Positions 16,952-25,495 of a DNA stretch of 64,000 nt are shown here, one piece after another; position 1 is the stretch's first letter; the number at the start of each line of letters is the position of its first letter. The position numbers and the translations under genes were made by a program. Under the pieces are notes generated by a model. It was not told the DNA's origin, made no database searches, and saw only the letters and a program-made list of their open reading frames with translations. Source of the stretch: JACVRW01 sp963746825 (lineage in GTDB: Bacteria > Actinomycetota > Thermoleophilia > Solirubrobacterales > Thermoleophilaceae); contig CAVVCU010000007.1 of NCBI GenBank assembly GCA_963746825.1, positions 310,001 through 374,000 of the forward strand, read 5' to 3'.

Positions 16952-17332
16952 TCACGCTTCGGGGCTGTATGTGCCGAACGCCCAGACGTTGCCCTCGGGG
17001 TCACGCACGGCGAAGTCGCGTGATCCGTAGTCCTGATCGGTGGGCTCCATGACGACCTCTGCGCCCGCCTCCTTCGCGCGCGCGAAGAGCGGATCGGGAT
17101 CGCCCACGACCACGTAGACGGTGGTCCGCCCTGCCCCCTGGTTGAAGCGGGGATCGCCTTCGCTCACGGAGCTGAGCCCGATCACCTCGCCGGCGTAGGC
17201 CAGCTCGGCGTGCGCCACCCCTCCGTTGTCGCCCTTGTGGACCTCCTGGCGCTCGAACCCGAAGGCGCGCTCTAGGAAGTCGATCGCCGCGGGGGCGTCT
17301 TCGTAACTGAGTACCGGATGGAATATCTGCAT
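16952..17332 (-). CDS. VOC-family (glyoxalase-like) protein
   Basis: A 126-residue protein of the vicinal oxygen chelate fold, built from two beta-alpha-beta-beta-beta units. It starts MQIFHPVLSYEDAPAAIDFL and ends DFAVRDPEGNVWAFGTY, the hallmark of the glyoxalase/bleomycin-resistance-like (PhnB/YCII-type) subgroup. Catalytic identity cannot be assigned. Alternative upstream starts add only basic residues. It lies 46 nt downstream of the AraC gene on the same strand. Confidence 0.8.
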   Translation of the reverse strand: MQIFHPVLSYEDAPAAIDFLERAFGFERQEVHKGDNGGVAHAELAYAGEVIGLSSVSEGDPRFNQGAGRTTVYVVVGDPDPLFARAKEAGAEVVMEPTDQDYGSRDFAVRDPEGNVWAFGTYSPEA

Positions 17333-17378
17333 GACCGGCACCCTACGACGGCACCGCGGACGCCGTCTTGGACGGAAT

Positions 17379-18206
17379 TTACCCCGCGACACCGCCGCCG
17401 GGCGGCAGCCGCCGGGCCAGGTACTCGCCCGGAGTGGTGCCCGCGAACTGGCGGAAGTCCCGGTTCAGGTGGGCCTGGTCGTAGTAGCCGCAGTCGAAGG
17501 CGACCTCGGCCAGGCGGGGTTCCTCCACGTCTTGGAGCAGCCGGGAAACGCGCTCGAAGCGCAGCACGCGCCCGATCGCCTTGGGCGGTAGGCCGATTCC
17601 CTCTCGAAAGCGATCGATGAGGCGGCGGTTGCTCCAGCCGAGCTCGGTGGCCAGCGCGCCCACGCGAGCCCGCCCGGCGCTCGAGCGCAGGCGCCCCCAG
17701 GCCCACGAGAGCTCGGGCTGCGGCGGCGTGGCGCGCTGGGCGCGCGCCGCGAACGTTGCGTCGAGGATGGCGAAGCGCCGCTCCCAGCCGTCGGCGTCCC
17801 AGAGCCTGTCGATCAGCTCGTGGGCGCGGCGGCCGAGCAGGTCGTCGAGCTCCACGACGCGGTTGGTCAGCTCGTGCATGGGGACGCCGAACAGGGCCCG
17901 CGCTCCCAGCGGAGTGAGGTGCACCTCGATGCCCTCCTGCCGGCCCTCGTGCTCGACCAGCGTGTGCGAGTCGTGCAGCGCCGCCACGAAGGAGGTGTGG
18001 CGGCCCTCGGGCAGGCGCAGCCTCGTCTCGGGGCTGAGGATCAGCGTCACGTCGCCGCTCGGAACCTCGCGCCGGCACAGGGGCTCGGCGCTGCGCTCGA
18101 CGTAGCCCGTGTAGTTGCGCACCAGCCCGTGCAGCGGGCGTCCCGCGGCCGCGGTGACCATCTCCCACGAGAGCTCGGGCGACTCGTGGCGGGACACCTC
18201 GCTCAT
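17379..18206 (-). CDS. AraC-family transcriptional regulator
   Basis: A 275-residue regulator. The N-terminal 150 residues form a ligand-binding beta domain of the DUF6597/AraC-binding type. The C-terminal 100 residues hold the double helix-turn-helix (VGALATELGWSNRRLIDRFR and LAEVAFDCGYYDQAHLNRDF, closing FRQFAGTTPGEYLARR), the standard AraC signature. The ATG overlaps the stop of the upstream beta-propeller gene (TGATG), so the two are co-transcribed and probably translationally coupled. The target is unknown. Confidence 0.85.
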   Translation of the reverse strand: MSEVSRHESPELSWEMVTAAAGRPLHGLVRNYTGYVERSAEPLCRREVPSGDVTLILSPETRLRLPEGRHTSFVAALHDSHTLVEHEGRQEGIEVHLTPLGARALFGVPMHELTNRVVELDDLLGRRAHELIDRLWDADGWERRFAILDATFAARAQRATPPQPELSWAWGRLRSSAGRARVGALATELGWSNRRLIDRFREGIGLPPKAIGRVLRFERVSRLLQDVEEPRLAEVAFDCGYYDQAHLNRDFRQFAGTTPGEYLARRLPPGGGVAG

Positions 18207-20119
18207 CAGCGCGGGAAGGGCAAAAAGGCCTGCTCGGCCAGGTTGTCCAGGCTGTTGGCCTCGAGCCCGAGCTGGGAGAGGGTGAACAGGCGCCCGCCCA
18301 CCACGAACGACCGCTCGACCGGCCAGGGATAGCGGTCGGTGTCCTCGTCGTGCGAGGCACGACCGCGCTCCGCGATCCCGCTCGTGCGGTCCACCCCGAA
18401 GCCGATGGCGCCGCTGAACGGCGGCGCGTCGTCGAAGTCCTCGTAGGAGTGGACCGGCATCACGGCGAGCTTCGACGGGCCCCACCAGAGGAAGGCGTGG
18501 TGGTCGTACTCGACGTCCGAGCTCGAGTTGCGCTCCACGGTCAGCTGATGCAGACGGCGCGGCCGGGCCGGGTCGCCCACGTCGAACAGCGAGAGCTGGG
18601 TGCCGAGCCGGCTTCCGCGCGCCGTGGCGTCCTGGCCGACGCCCAGCAGGAGGTCGTCATCGACGGGGTGCAGGTAGGCCGAGTACCCCCGGATCTTCAG
18701 CTCGCCCGCCACCGTGGGCGCCGAGGGCTTGGAGAGGTCGAGCGTGTACAGCGGATCGGTCTCGCGGAAGGTGACCACGTAGCCGCGCTCGCCGATGAAG
18801 CGAACGGCATAGATGCGCTCACCCTTGCCCAGTCCACCCGCGCGCCCGAGCTCGACCAGCGCGCCCGAGCGCTCGCCGAGCGTGGTCACCCGGCTCTCGC
18901 TCTCGTCGTCGGTCGGGCCGGTCCACCACGAGGGCTCCTCGGTGCTGGCCACCCTCAGGACGCCGTCGTGCTCGGACATCGAGAACTGGTTGAGCAGGTA
19001 GCCGGGCACCCTCCCGCTGGCGCTGTAGGTGGTGCTGCCGGGCTTCGAGATGTCGAAGCGGTGGATCAGCGTCCCCGCCCGCTCGGGGGGGTACTCGGAG
19101 CCGTCGGGCGTGGGTATCCATTCCGTGGTGGCCACGTACAGGCTCGAGGCCGACGCGTAGGCGATCTCTCCCCCGCTGAGCACGGCGTCGGAGTCGACGG
19201 CGGGCAGGCCCTTCGACAGATCGACGGTCAGCACGGTGAGCGTGTCGGTGCCGGAGAAGCTCGCCGGGCGCAGTACCTGCCGGCAGCGCGCCGCCTTGCG
19301 GACGCTGTGACGGCTCGTGACCCGGCTGCGCATCACCCTTCGCGGAAGCCAGCCGCGCAGGCGGCTGCGAAACGCGGGCTCGAGGGCGGCGCGGGGGCGC
19401 GACCACACGACCACGCGTGCTGTGTGGCCCGTGAGACGTGCGCTCACGTGGACGCCGCGGATGCGCTCCGTGCGCAGGATCGTCATGGCCGCGGGGTCGC
19501 TCACGTCGACCTCGGTGAGCACGGTCACCTCGTCGTAGCTGCCCGGGTAGACGTCCCTCTCCCTGGTGCCGAGAGGCGCCTGCTGCGAGATCACCAGCAG
19601 CTTGTCGCCCGACAGCAAGAGCTCGTGGCCCCAGCCCTCGAGCTCGACCGAGTCCAGCATGCTCGGCCCGGCGGAATCGACGGAGTGGAGGCGGTCGCCG
19701 GCCACGGCGAAGATGCGGCCGCCGGCGGTCTTGACGATGTCGGGCTCGTCGACCCCGGCCTCCTGGACGTTGGTCCCCGAGTCGCCGGTCTCGCTTCCGC
19801 CCGCGGCGCTGTCCTCCTGCGCCAGGGGCTGGGCCGGCGCCGGCAGCGGCCCACCATCGGGCGCGCGCAGCAGCGGGGGTGGCGAGAAGGCGAAGTCTTC
19901 GACGAAGGGCTCCTGCGGCCCGGCGCCCGGGCCGCGCTCGGAATAGCGCCGCCCGTAGCGGATCAGCCCGGTGCACGAGTTGAACGACTTCAGCCGCAGC
20001 AGCTTGGCGGCGCGCGTGCGCTTGGACACCGCCTCGGCGTCGGGAGAGGCGGCCGACGCGCTGGCGGGGGCGAGCGCCACGACGGCGAATACGAGCGCCG
20101 CGATGGCGCGTTTGACCAT
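18206..20119 (-). CDS. Secreted beta-propeller domain protein
   Basis: A 637-residue exported protein with a signal peptide (KRAIAALVFAVVALAPASASA). It belongs to the archaeal/bacterial C-terminal beta-propeller family, recognised by NVQEAGVDEPDIVKTAGGR followed by repeated four-stranded blades (GDRLHSVDSAG, LLVISQQAP, YAVRFIGERGYVVTFRETDP, YSAYLHPVDDDLLLGVGQDA). Members are thought to be extracellular, sometimes protease-associated; the function is unknown. The start at 20119 is chosen because it directly precedes the basic/hydrophobic signal. Followed by an AraC regulator with a 1-nt overlap. Confidence 0.8.
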   Translation of the reverse strand: MVKRAIAALVFAVVALAPASASAASPDAEAVSKRTRAAKLLRLKSFNSCTGLIRYGRRYSERGPGAGPQEPFVEDFAFSPPPLLRAPDGGPLPAPAQPLAQEDSAAGGSETGDSGTNVQEAGVDEPDIVKTAGGRIFAVAGDRLHSVDSAGPSMLDSVELEGWGHELLLSGDKLLVISQQAPLGTRERDVYPGSYDEVTVLTEVDVSDPAAMTILRTERIRGVHVSARLTGHTARVVVWSRPRAALEPAFRSRLRGWLPRRVMRSRVTSRHSVRKAARCRQVLRPASFSGTDTLTVLTVDLSKGLPAVDSDAVLSGGEIAYASASSLYVATTEWIPTPDGSEYPPERAGTLIHRFDISKPGSTTYSASGRVPGYLLNQFSMSEHDGVLRVASTEEPSWWTGPTDDESESRVTTLGERSGALVELGRAGGLGKGERIYAVRFIGERGYVVTFRETDPLYTLDLSKPSAPTVAGELKIRGYSAYLHPVDDDLLLGVGQDATARGSRLGTQLSLFDVGDPARPRRLHQLTVERNSSSDVEYDHHAFLWWGPSKLAVMPVHSYEDFDDAPPFSGAIGFGVDRTSGIAERGRASHDEDTDRYPWPVERSFVVGGRLFTLSQLGLEANSLDNLAEQAFLPFPR

Positions 20120-20174
20120 GGGATGAGCGTACATGCGCCTACTACGCGCGGTCCGGCAAGCTGTCACGGCGCGC

Positions 20175-20483
20175 TCAGGACACGGCGCGCAGCAGCGCGG
20201 TCACGCCCGCCGCCACCACCACACAGCCCACCACCGACTCGGTGCGCCAGGCCACGAGCGCGCCCGCGGCCACGCCCGCCGTGTCGGGGCCGATCGCCCA
20301 CTCGTCGGCGTCGGCCAGCGCCGCCGTCACCACCAGCGCCGCCAGCACGGCGGGCGCCATGAGGGCGATCACTCCGGTCAGCCGGTCGGGCAGCTCGCGC
20401 CCGCCCAGCGCCACCGGGCCGACGGCCTTGATGGCCGCCGTGACCAGCGCGCAGCCGGCGATCGCGAGCGCGATGGTGCTCAT
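20175..20483 (-). CDS. azlD: AzlD branched-chain amino acid exporter subunit
   Basis: A 102-residue, almost entirely hydrophobic protein with four predicted helices, matching AzlD: TAAIKAVGPVALGGRELPDR and MAPAVLAALVV are the conserved first and second helix regions. AzlCD export branched-chain amino acids or analogues. The gene overlaps azlC by 4 nt (ATGA). Confidence 0.85.
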   Translation of the reverse strand: MSTIALAIAGCALVTAAIKAVGPVALGGRELPDRLTGVIALMAPAVLAALVVTAALADADEWAIGPDTAGVAAGALVAWRTESVVGCVVVAAGVTALLRAVS

Positions 20484-21154
20484 GTTGCCCTGCGGTGCAG
20501 ACCCACCAGCGATGCCACGCTGGCCACCATCACCGGCACCCCGGCCGGCGCCACCGGCACCAGCGCCAGGGCGATCAGCGCGCCCAGGGCCGCGACCCCG
20601 ATCGCGCGCCGGCTCTTCATCTCGAGCAGCAGCAGGGCCACGAAGAACGCGGGGAATATCGCGTCCAGCCCGAGCGCTTCGGGGTCACCGAGCTTCTCCC
20701 CCCAGATCGCACCGGCGATCGTGCCCAGAGTCCACGCGCAGTACCCGATCGCCGACGAGCCGAAGAGCATCATGCGGTCGAAGCTGCCGTCGCCCCGCGC
20801 GGCGAGCGCCCACGACGCGTCGATCACCGCCTGGCCCTGCGCCGCGCGACTGACCGCGCCACCGCGCAGGGAGGGCCCGAGCGCCGCACCCATCGGCAGG
20901 AAACGCGAGTTGACCAGCGCGGCGGCCACCACCACTGCCCCGGCGGTCCCGCCCTGGGCGATGATCGCCACGGCGGCGAACTGGGCCGAGCCGGCGAACA
21001 CGATCGCCGAGAAGACGATCGCCGCAATCTCCGAGAACCCGGCTTCCTGGGCGACCACTCCGAAGGAGATCGCGAGCATGAAGCCCGCGACCGCGTAGGG
21101 GACCCCGGCGCGAACGCCGTCGGCGAACGTTGATTCCTCGACCTGGGTGTCCAC
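20480..21154 (-). CDS. azlC: AzlC branched-chain amino acid exporter subunit
   Basis: A 224-residue inner-membrane protein with the AzlC signature: FADGVRAGVPYAVAGFMLAISFG, FAGSAQFAAVAIIAQG and NSRFLPMGAALGPSLR. It works with the small AzlD subunit encoded by the overlapping downstream gene. GTG start, 37 nt from the divergent amine oxidase, so the two share a short promoter region that includes the A/T-rich CATATAAC. Confidence 0.9.
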   Translation of the reverse strand: MDTQVEESTFADGVRAGVPYAVAGFMLAISFGVVAQEAGFSEIAAIVFSAIVFAGSAQFAAVAIIAQGGTAGAVVVAAALVNSRFLPMGAALGPSLRGGAVSRAAQGQAVIDASWALAARGDGSFDRMMLFGSSAIGYCAWTLGTIAGAIWGEKLGDPEALGLDAIFPAFFVALLLLEMKSRRAIGVAALGALIALALVPVAPAGVPVMVASVASLVGLHRRAT

Positions 21155-21191
21155 GCGCGAAGACTCTAGGCGGCGTCATATAACTCTGGAC

Positions 21192-22505
21192 ATGCGACAC
21201 GACATCGTGGTGATCGGAGCCGGCCTGGCGGGCCTCACGGCGGCGCGTGGGCTGGCGAAGGGAGGCGCGGACGTCGTGGTGCTCGAGGCGCGCGGGCGCC
21301 CGGGCGGGCGCGTGGAGCAGACCGAGCTCGCCGACGGCCGCCTGGTGCAGCTGGGCGGCGAGGTGGTCGCCCCGTTCCACACCGCCTACACCCGCCTGGT
21401 CGAGGAGCTGGGCCTCACGATCGTGCCCGGCTTTCCCTCGCTGCCCGGCCAGGAGACCTTCGTGCTCGCCGACGGCGACCGCCTCGTGGGCGAGGGCTTT
21501 CCCTTCCTCGGCGACGAGGACCGCCGCAGCTACGAGGAGGTGGAGGCGGCGTTCGCGCGCCTCGCCCGTGAGGTGGATCCCGACGATCCGTGGTCTCACG
21601 CGCGTGCGCGGGAGCTCGATTCCGTGTCGGTCTCGCGCTGGCTGCGCTCTCAGGGAGCCACGCCCAACGTGGTGCGGGCCCGCGAGCTGGTGGCCGGCGC
21701 CCTGGCCGCCGAGTCCAACGAGCGCACCTCGCTGCTGTCGGAGCTGCGCAAGGAGGCCGCCGCGGGCGCCCACGGGTTCTACGACTACGACGTGTGGGAG
21801 TGCCAGCGCGTGGCCGAGGGGTCGGCCACGGTGGCCCTGCGCGTGGCCGCCGAGCTCGGCCACCGGATTCGCTACGCCACGCCGGTCACCGAGCTCAGGG
21901 TGGGCTCGGGCGGCTGCACCATCCTCACCGCCACGGGCGAGCGCTTCGAGAGCGAGGCCATGGTCTGCGCCCTGCCCGTGGGCCCGCTGCGCCAGGTGCG
22001 GGTGGAGGGGGTATCCGCCGAGCGCCTGGCGTCGCTGCACCGCCAGAAGAACGCGCTGGTGGCCAAGCCGGTGTTCGTGTGGGCCGACTCCTTCTGGGAG
22101 TCAAACGGCCAGAACGGCGACCTCTACGCCGAGACCGGGCTGATCGGCGGCACCTGGACCCAGCGCGAGGGCATCATGTCCGCGCTCGTGCCCCCAGAGC
22201 GCTTCGGGCCCTTCCTGGCCACGCCCGAGGAGGAGCTCGAGGACACGCTCATCGAGGAGATGGCCGTCGCCTACGGCGAGGAGGCCCGCGAGCTGCAGGC
22301 CTTCTACCTGCGCCGCTGGGGCGCCGACCCGTGGACGCGCGGCTACATCACCTCCTGGCGGCCGGGCGACGTGATGGGCGTCGGGCCCCTGCACGGAACC
22401 CACGAGCCGCCCTTCTACGTGTGCGGCTCGGACCAGTGGGTGTGCGGCTACATGGAGGGCGCGGTGCGCACCGGCTCGAGCGCCGCCGAAGCGGCGCTGG
22501 GCTAA
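21192..22505 (+). CDS. Flavin-dependent amine oxidase-like protein
   Basis: A 437-residue FAD enzyme of the flavin monoamine oxidase family. The N-terminal Rossmann motif is IVVIGAGLAGLTAARGL, followed by VVLEARGRPGGR, which is diagnostic for amine oxidases/phytoene desaturase-like proteins. The C-terminal FAD-binding part is seen in GYMEGAVRTGSSAAEAAL. It probably oxidises a primary or secondary amine to an aldehyde with H2O2 release; the substrate is unknown. ATG start 37 nt from azlC. It converges (4-nt overlap) on the collagen-like gene. Confidence 0.85.
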   Translation: MRHDIVVIGAGLAGLTAARGLAKGGADVVVLEARGRPGGRVEQTELADGRLVQLGGEVVAPFHTAYTRLVEELGLTIVPGFPSLPGQETFVLADGDRLVGEGFPFLGDEDRRSYEEVEAAFARLAREVDPDDPWSHARARELDSVSVSRWLRSQGATPNVVRARELVAGALAAESNERTSLLSELRKEAAAGAHGFYDYDVWECQRVAEGSATVALRVAAELGHRIRYATPVTELRVGSGGCTILTATGERFESEAMVCALPVGPLRQVRVEGVSAERLASLHRQKNALVAKPVFVWADSFWESNGQNGDLYAETGLIGGTWTQREGIMSALVPPERFGPFLATPEEELEDTLIEEMAVAYGEEARELQAFYLRRWGADPWTRGYITSWRPGDVMGVGPLHGTHEPPFYVCGSDQWVCGYMEGAVRTGSSAAEAALG

Positions 22506-22996
22506 CAGAAGACGGCCAGGTGGAAGGCGGGAGTGCCGGGCGTTCCGTCGAGGTTGGTGGCCCTGATGATCAGGCGGTCATTGCGGGCCGCATCCGCGGA
22601 GGAAACACCCATGAGTGTGTCGGGCGAGGGACTGGCGTCCGTATTGCCAGTGCCGACCACCCAGGCACACTGCCTCACGGGGGAATCGAACTGCAGCACG
22701 ATCGAGTTTGGATTCACGGCGACAAGACTCACGCCGGGAGTGGAGCGATCGAGCCCGTCGCGGTAGACCGCCCAGTACTTCGCGTCCACGGGTCCCTCTG
22801 GTCCCTGCGGGCCGGCAATCCCCTGAGGTCCTGCCGCCCCGGTCTTGCCTTGCAGCGAGGCCGGCCGCTTGAAGTCGCGGAGCGCCAGCGAGCGGTTCTT
22901 GACCTTGGCGCTCGTGACCGCGCCGTTCCTGATGTCCTTGGTGCCGATCTTCACCGCGGCGTAGGCACCGCCGCCGAGGGGCCCGGTGATCGACAC
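22502..22996 (-). CDS. Collagen-like protein, signal peptide missing or truncated
   Basis: A 164-residue protein with the block AAVKIGTKDIRNGAVTSAK followed by VKNRSL, a short Gly-X-Y tract (GAAGPQGIAGPQGPEGP) and a beta-rich C-terminal domain with two cysteines. Homologues with this block usually start with a hydrophobic export helix ending just before YAAVKIG. Here only SITGPLGGGAYAA precedes it and the upstream DNA is the end of the GMC gene, so the signal part seems lost or displaced. It follows the GMC oxidoreductase by 19 nt. Function unknown. Confidence 0.6.
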   Translation of the reverse strand: MSITGPLGGGAYAAVKIGTKDIRNGAVTSAKVKNRSLALRDFKRPASLQGKTGAAGPQGIAGPQGPEGPVDAKYWAVYRDGLDRSTPGVSLVAVNPNSIVLQFDSPVRQCAWVVGTGNTDASPSPDTLMGVSSADAARNDRLIIRATNLDGTPGTPAFHLAVFC

Positions 22997-23015
22997 CGGG
23001 CGATGAGGCTGTTAA

Positions 23016-24692
23016 CTACTGAACGGCGGCCGCGGCCGGCGTGTGACGGTAGAACTCGACGTCCTCGGCCGCCAAGGGCGTGTTGCCGAGGATCAGGTCG
23101 GCCGACTTCTCGGCCGTCATCATCACCGGCGCGTAGATGTTGCCGTTGGTCACGTAGGGGAACACCGAGGCGTCCACCACGCGCAGGCCATCGGTTCCGT
23201 GCACCCTCATGGAGCGCGGGTCGGTCACGGCCAGGCCGTCGGTGCCCATGCGCGCCGTGCACGAGGGGTGGAGGGCGGTCTCGGCATCCTTGGCCACCCA
23301 TTCGAGGATCTGCTCGTCGGTCGCCACCTCCCGGCCCGGTGACAGCTCGCCGCCGCTGTACGCAGCGAAGGCCGGCGCGTCGAGGATCTCGCGCGTCTTG
23401 TGGATCGCCTCGACCCACTCGCGCCGGTCGTTCTCGGTCGAGAGGTAGTTGAACCGCAACGCCGGGTGCTTGCGCGGATCGCGGCTGACGATCTTGCACG
23501 TGCCGCGCACGTCGGAGTACATCGGCCCCACGTGCACCTGGTAGCCGTGCCCGCCACCGCCGGGCGGCAGCGTGCCGTCGTAGCGAACCGCGATGGGCAG
23601 GAAGTGGTACATGAGGTTGGGGTACTCGACCTCGTCGTTGGAGCGGATGAAGCCGCCGGCCTCGAAGTGGTTGGTTGCCCCGGGCCCCGTCTTTCGCAGC
23701 AGCCACTCGGCTCCCACCTTGGGGCGGTTCTTCATCGCGAAATACGGCGCCATCGACACCGGCTGAGTGCTCGAGTGCTGCACGTAGACCTCCAGGTGGT
23801 CCTGGAGGTTCTCGCCCACGCCCGGTAGGTCGCTGATCACCTCGATGTCGAGCGCGCGCAGCTCGCTCGCCGCGCCGACGCCGGAGAGCTGCAGGAGCTG
23901 CGGCGAGTTGATCGCGCCGCCACAGAGGATCACCTCTGCCGCGTGAGCCCGGGCCGTGCGCCGGCCGGGCCGGGCGTACTCCACGCCGACCGCCCGCGAG
24001 CCGTCGAACAGCACTCGCGTGGTCAGCGCGAAGGTTTCGACCGTGAGGTTGGGCCGCTCCATCACCGGATGCAGGTAGGCCTGGGAAGCCGACAGGCGCT
24101 TGCCCTTGTGGACGTTGCGGTCGAAGGCGGCGAACCCCTCCTGGCGGTAGCCGTTCACGTCGGAGGTGAGCGGGTGGCCCGCCTCCTGTACGGCGGCGAA
24201 GAAGGCGTCGAAGAGAGGCCCCTTGGCCGGACCGCGCTCGAGCACCAGCGGGCCGTGGTGGCCGCGGAAGGGATCGTCGCGCGCCGCGGCCAGGCAGGTC
24301 TCCATGCGCTTGAAATAGGGGAGGCAGTGGGCGTGGTCCCACGTGCCCATCCCCTCGCCCGACGCCCAGCGCTCGTAGTCGAGCGGGTTGCCCCGCTGGA
24401 AGATCATGCCGTTGACGCTGCTCGAGCCGCCGAGCACCTTGCCGCGCGCGTGGTAGATGCGCCGGCCGCCCATGTGCGGCTCGGGCTCCGACTCGTACTT
24501 CCAGTCGTAGAAGCGGCTCCCGATCGGGAAGGCCAGCGCTGCCGGCATATGGATGAACACGTCCCACGACCAGTCCGGGCGCCCTGCCTCGAGCACGAGC
24601 ACGCGGTTGGCCGGATCCGCCGAAAGGCGGTTGGCGAGCACGCTGCCCGCCGAGCCGCCACCGACGATTACGAAGTCGTACGAGGTGTCCAT
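23016..24692 (-). CDS. GMC oxidoreductase, choline-dehydrogenase-like
   Basis: A 558-residue FAD enzyme of the GMC family. DFVIVGGGSAGSVLANRLS is the dinucleotide-binding motif. GMC signature 1 is GGSSSVNGMIFQRGNPLDYE, and signature 2 is near ILCGGAINSPQLLQLSG. The C-terminal active-site His region is LHPSCTARMG with VTNGNIYAPVMMTAEK. Overall layout is closest to choline/alcohol dehydrogenases (BetA type); a role in choline oxidation is inferred from the neighbouring betaine-demethylation genes and the aldehyde dehydrogenase at 40426. Its start overlaps the PhyH gene by 25 nt. It belongs to the GcvT-PhyH-GMC operon behind the operator at 26735. Confidence 0.85.
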   Translation of the reverse strand: MDTSYDFVIVGGGSAGSVLANRLSADPANRVLVLEAGRPDWSWDVFIHMPAALAFPIGSRFYDWKYESEPEPHMGGRRIYHARGKVLGGSSSVNGMIFQRGNPLDYERWASGEGMGTWDHAHCLPYFKRMETCLAAARDDPFRGHHGPLVLERGPAKGPLFDAFFAAVQEAGHPLTSDVNGYRQEGFAAFDRNVHKGKRLSASQAYLHPVMERPNLTVETFALTTRVLFDGSRAVGVEYARPGRRTARAHAAEVILCGGAINSPQLLQLSGVGAASELRALDIEVISDLPGVGENLQDHLEVYVQHSSTQPVSMAPYFAMKNRPKVGAEWLLRKTGPGATNHFEAGGFIRSNDEVEYPNLMYHFLPIAVRYDGTLPPGGGGHGYQVHVGPMYSDVRGTCKIVSRDPRKHPALRFNYLSTENDRREWVEAIHKTREILDAPAFAAYSGGELSPGREVATDEQILEWVAKDAETALHPSCTARMGTDGLAVTDPRSMRVHGTDGLRVVDASVFPYVTNGNIYAPVMMTAEKSADLILGNTPLAAEDVEFYRHTPAAAAVQ

Positions 24693-25495
24693 ACCTGCGC
24701 ATCATCTCCATTCAGGGGCTCGCCGTCCACCATCGAGCGAAACCAGTGGTAGGGGGTCACCGGAGCGCGCCCGTCGAGGTCCGGTGCGCCCCGGCCGTGC
24801 TCGAGATCATCTCGGTTGACCGTTCGCAGCTCCACGCTCACACGCGCCTCCTCAGACATGTTGGGCACGCTGGCGTGCATGTGCGCGCCGGAGAAGCACA
24901 GCAGGTCGCCGGGCTCGATCACCATGCGCAGCTCGGCATCGGTGGACACCGGCTCGGTCGGCTCGGGGACGATGGGCAGGTCGTCGATCGGCTGCCCCGC
25001 CCGGCGGCGCGCCACGATCTCGGCGAGATCCCACTCCGCGCTCGTGTTCGCGATCGGCTTCGACCAGTACTCGGGGTAGAAGGCGATCGTGCGCTCGCCG
25101 GTGAGCGGCCGAAGCGGCAGCCACCAGTTCGTCTGCGCAAGGAGGTTGGACCCCCAGGTGTCTCGGTGAAATCCGATCGTCCCAACCCGGTGCCCGGAAC
25201 CCGGCGGAACGATGCGCAGACGGGGCGAGTCCCAGTACGTGCGGCCGGCCGCCACTCCCACCTGATCGAGGGCCGAGCGCATCAGGCCATCGATCCGCGG
25301 GTCCTCGGTGAACCGGCTCTTGGCGTCGTCGATCTCGTCCTCGCCCGGCGCGGCCGGGACCAGCTCGTCGCCCACCCCAGCGGCCTCCACGAGCGCGGGG
25401 ACCCGCTTGAACACCAGCAGGTCCCCGCGAAAGATCAGCTCGCTGCGCCGCTCGTCCTCCAGCGGCCCCGAGAGGACGTGGAGGGCGGTGCTCAG
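24668..25495 (-). CDS. PhyH-family Fe(II)/2-oxoglutarate dioxygenase
   Basis: About 275 residues of the phytanoyl-CoA dioxygenase (PhyH) superfamily. The iron site is visible as GFHRDTWGSN (His-x-Asp) and, about 140 residues later, FSGAHMHASVPNMSEEAR (distal His), followed by VSVELRTV (2-oxoglutarate Arg). Such enzymes hydroxylate or oxidatively demethylate small substrates. The best start is a CTG that overlaps the gcvT-like stop (CTGA), as no NTG codon lies in a better place; this start is tentative. Sitting between gcvT-like and GMC genes, it may hydroxylate or demethylate a betaine. Confidence 0.75.
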   Translation of the reverse strand: MSTALHVLSGPLEDERRSELIFRGDLLVFKRVPALVEAAGVGDELVPAAPGEDEIDDAKSRFTEDPRIDGLMRSALDQVGVAAGRTYWDSPRLRIVPPGSGHRVGTIGFHRDTWGSNLLAQTNWWLPLRPLTGERTIAFYPEYWSKPIANTSAEWDLAEIVARRRAGQPIDDLPIVPEPTEPVSTDAELRMVIEPGDLLCFSGAHMHASVPNMSEEARVSVELRTVNRDDLEHGRGAPDLDGRAPVTPYHWFRSMVDGEPLNGDDAQVWTPRTTS

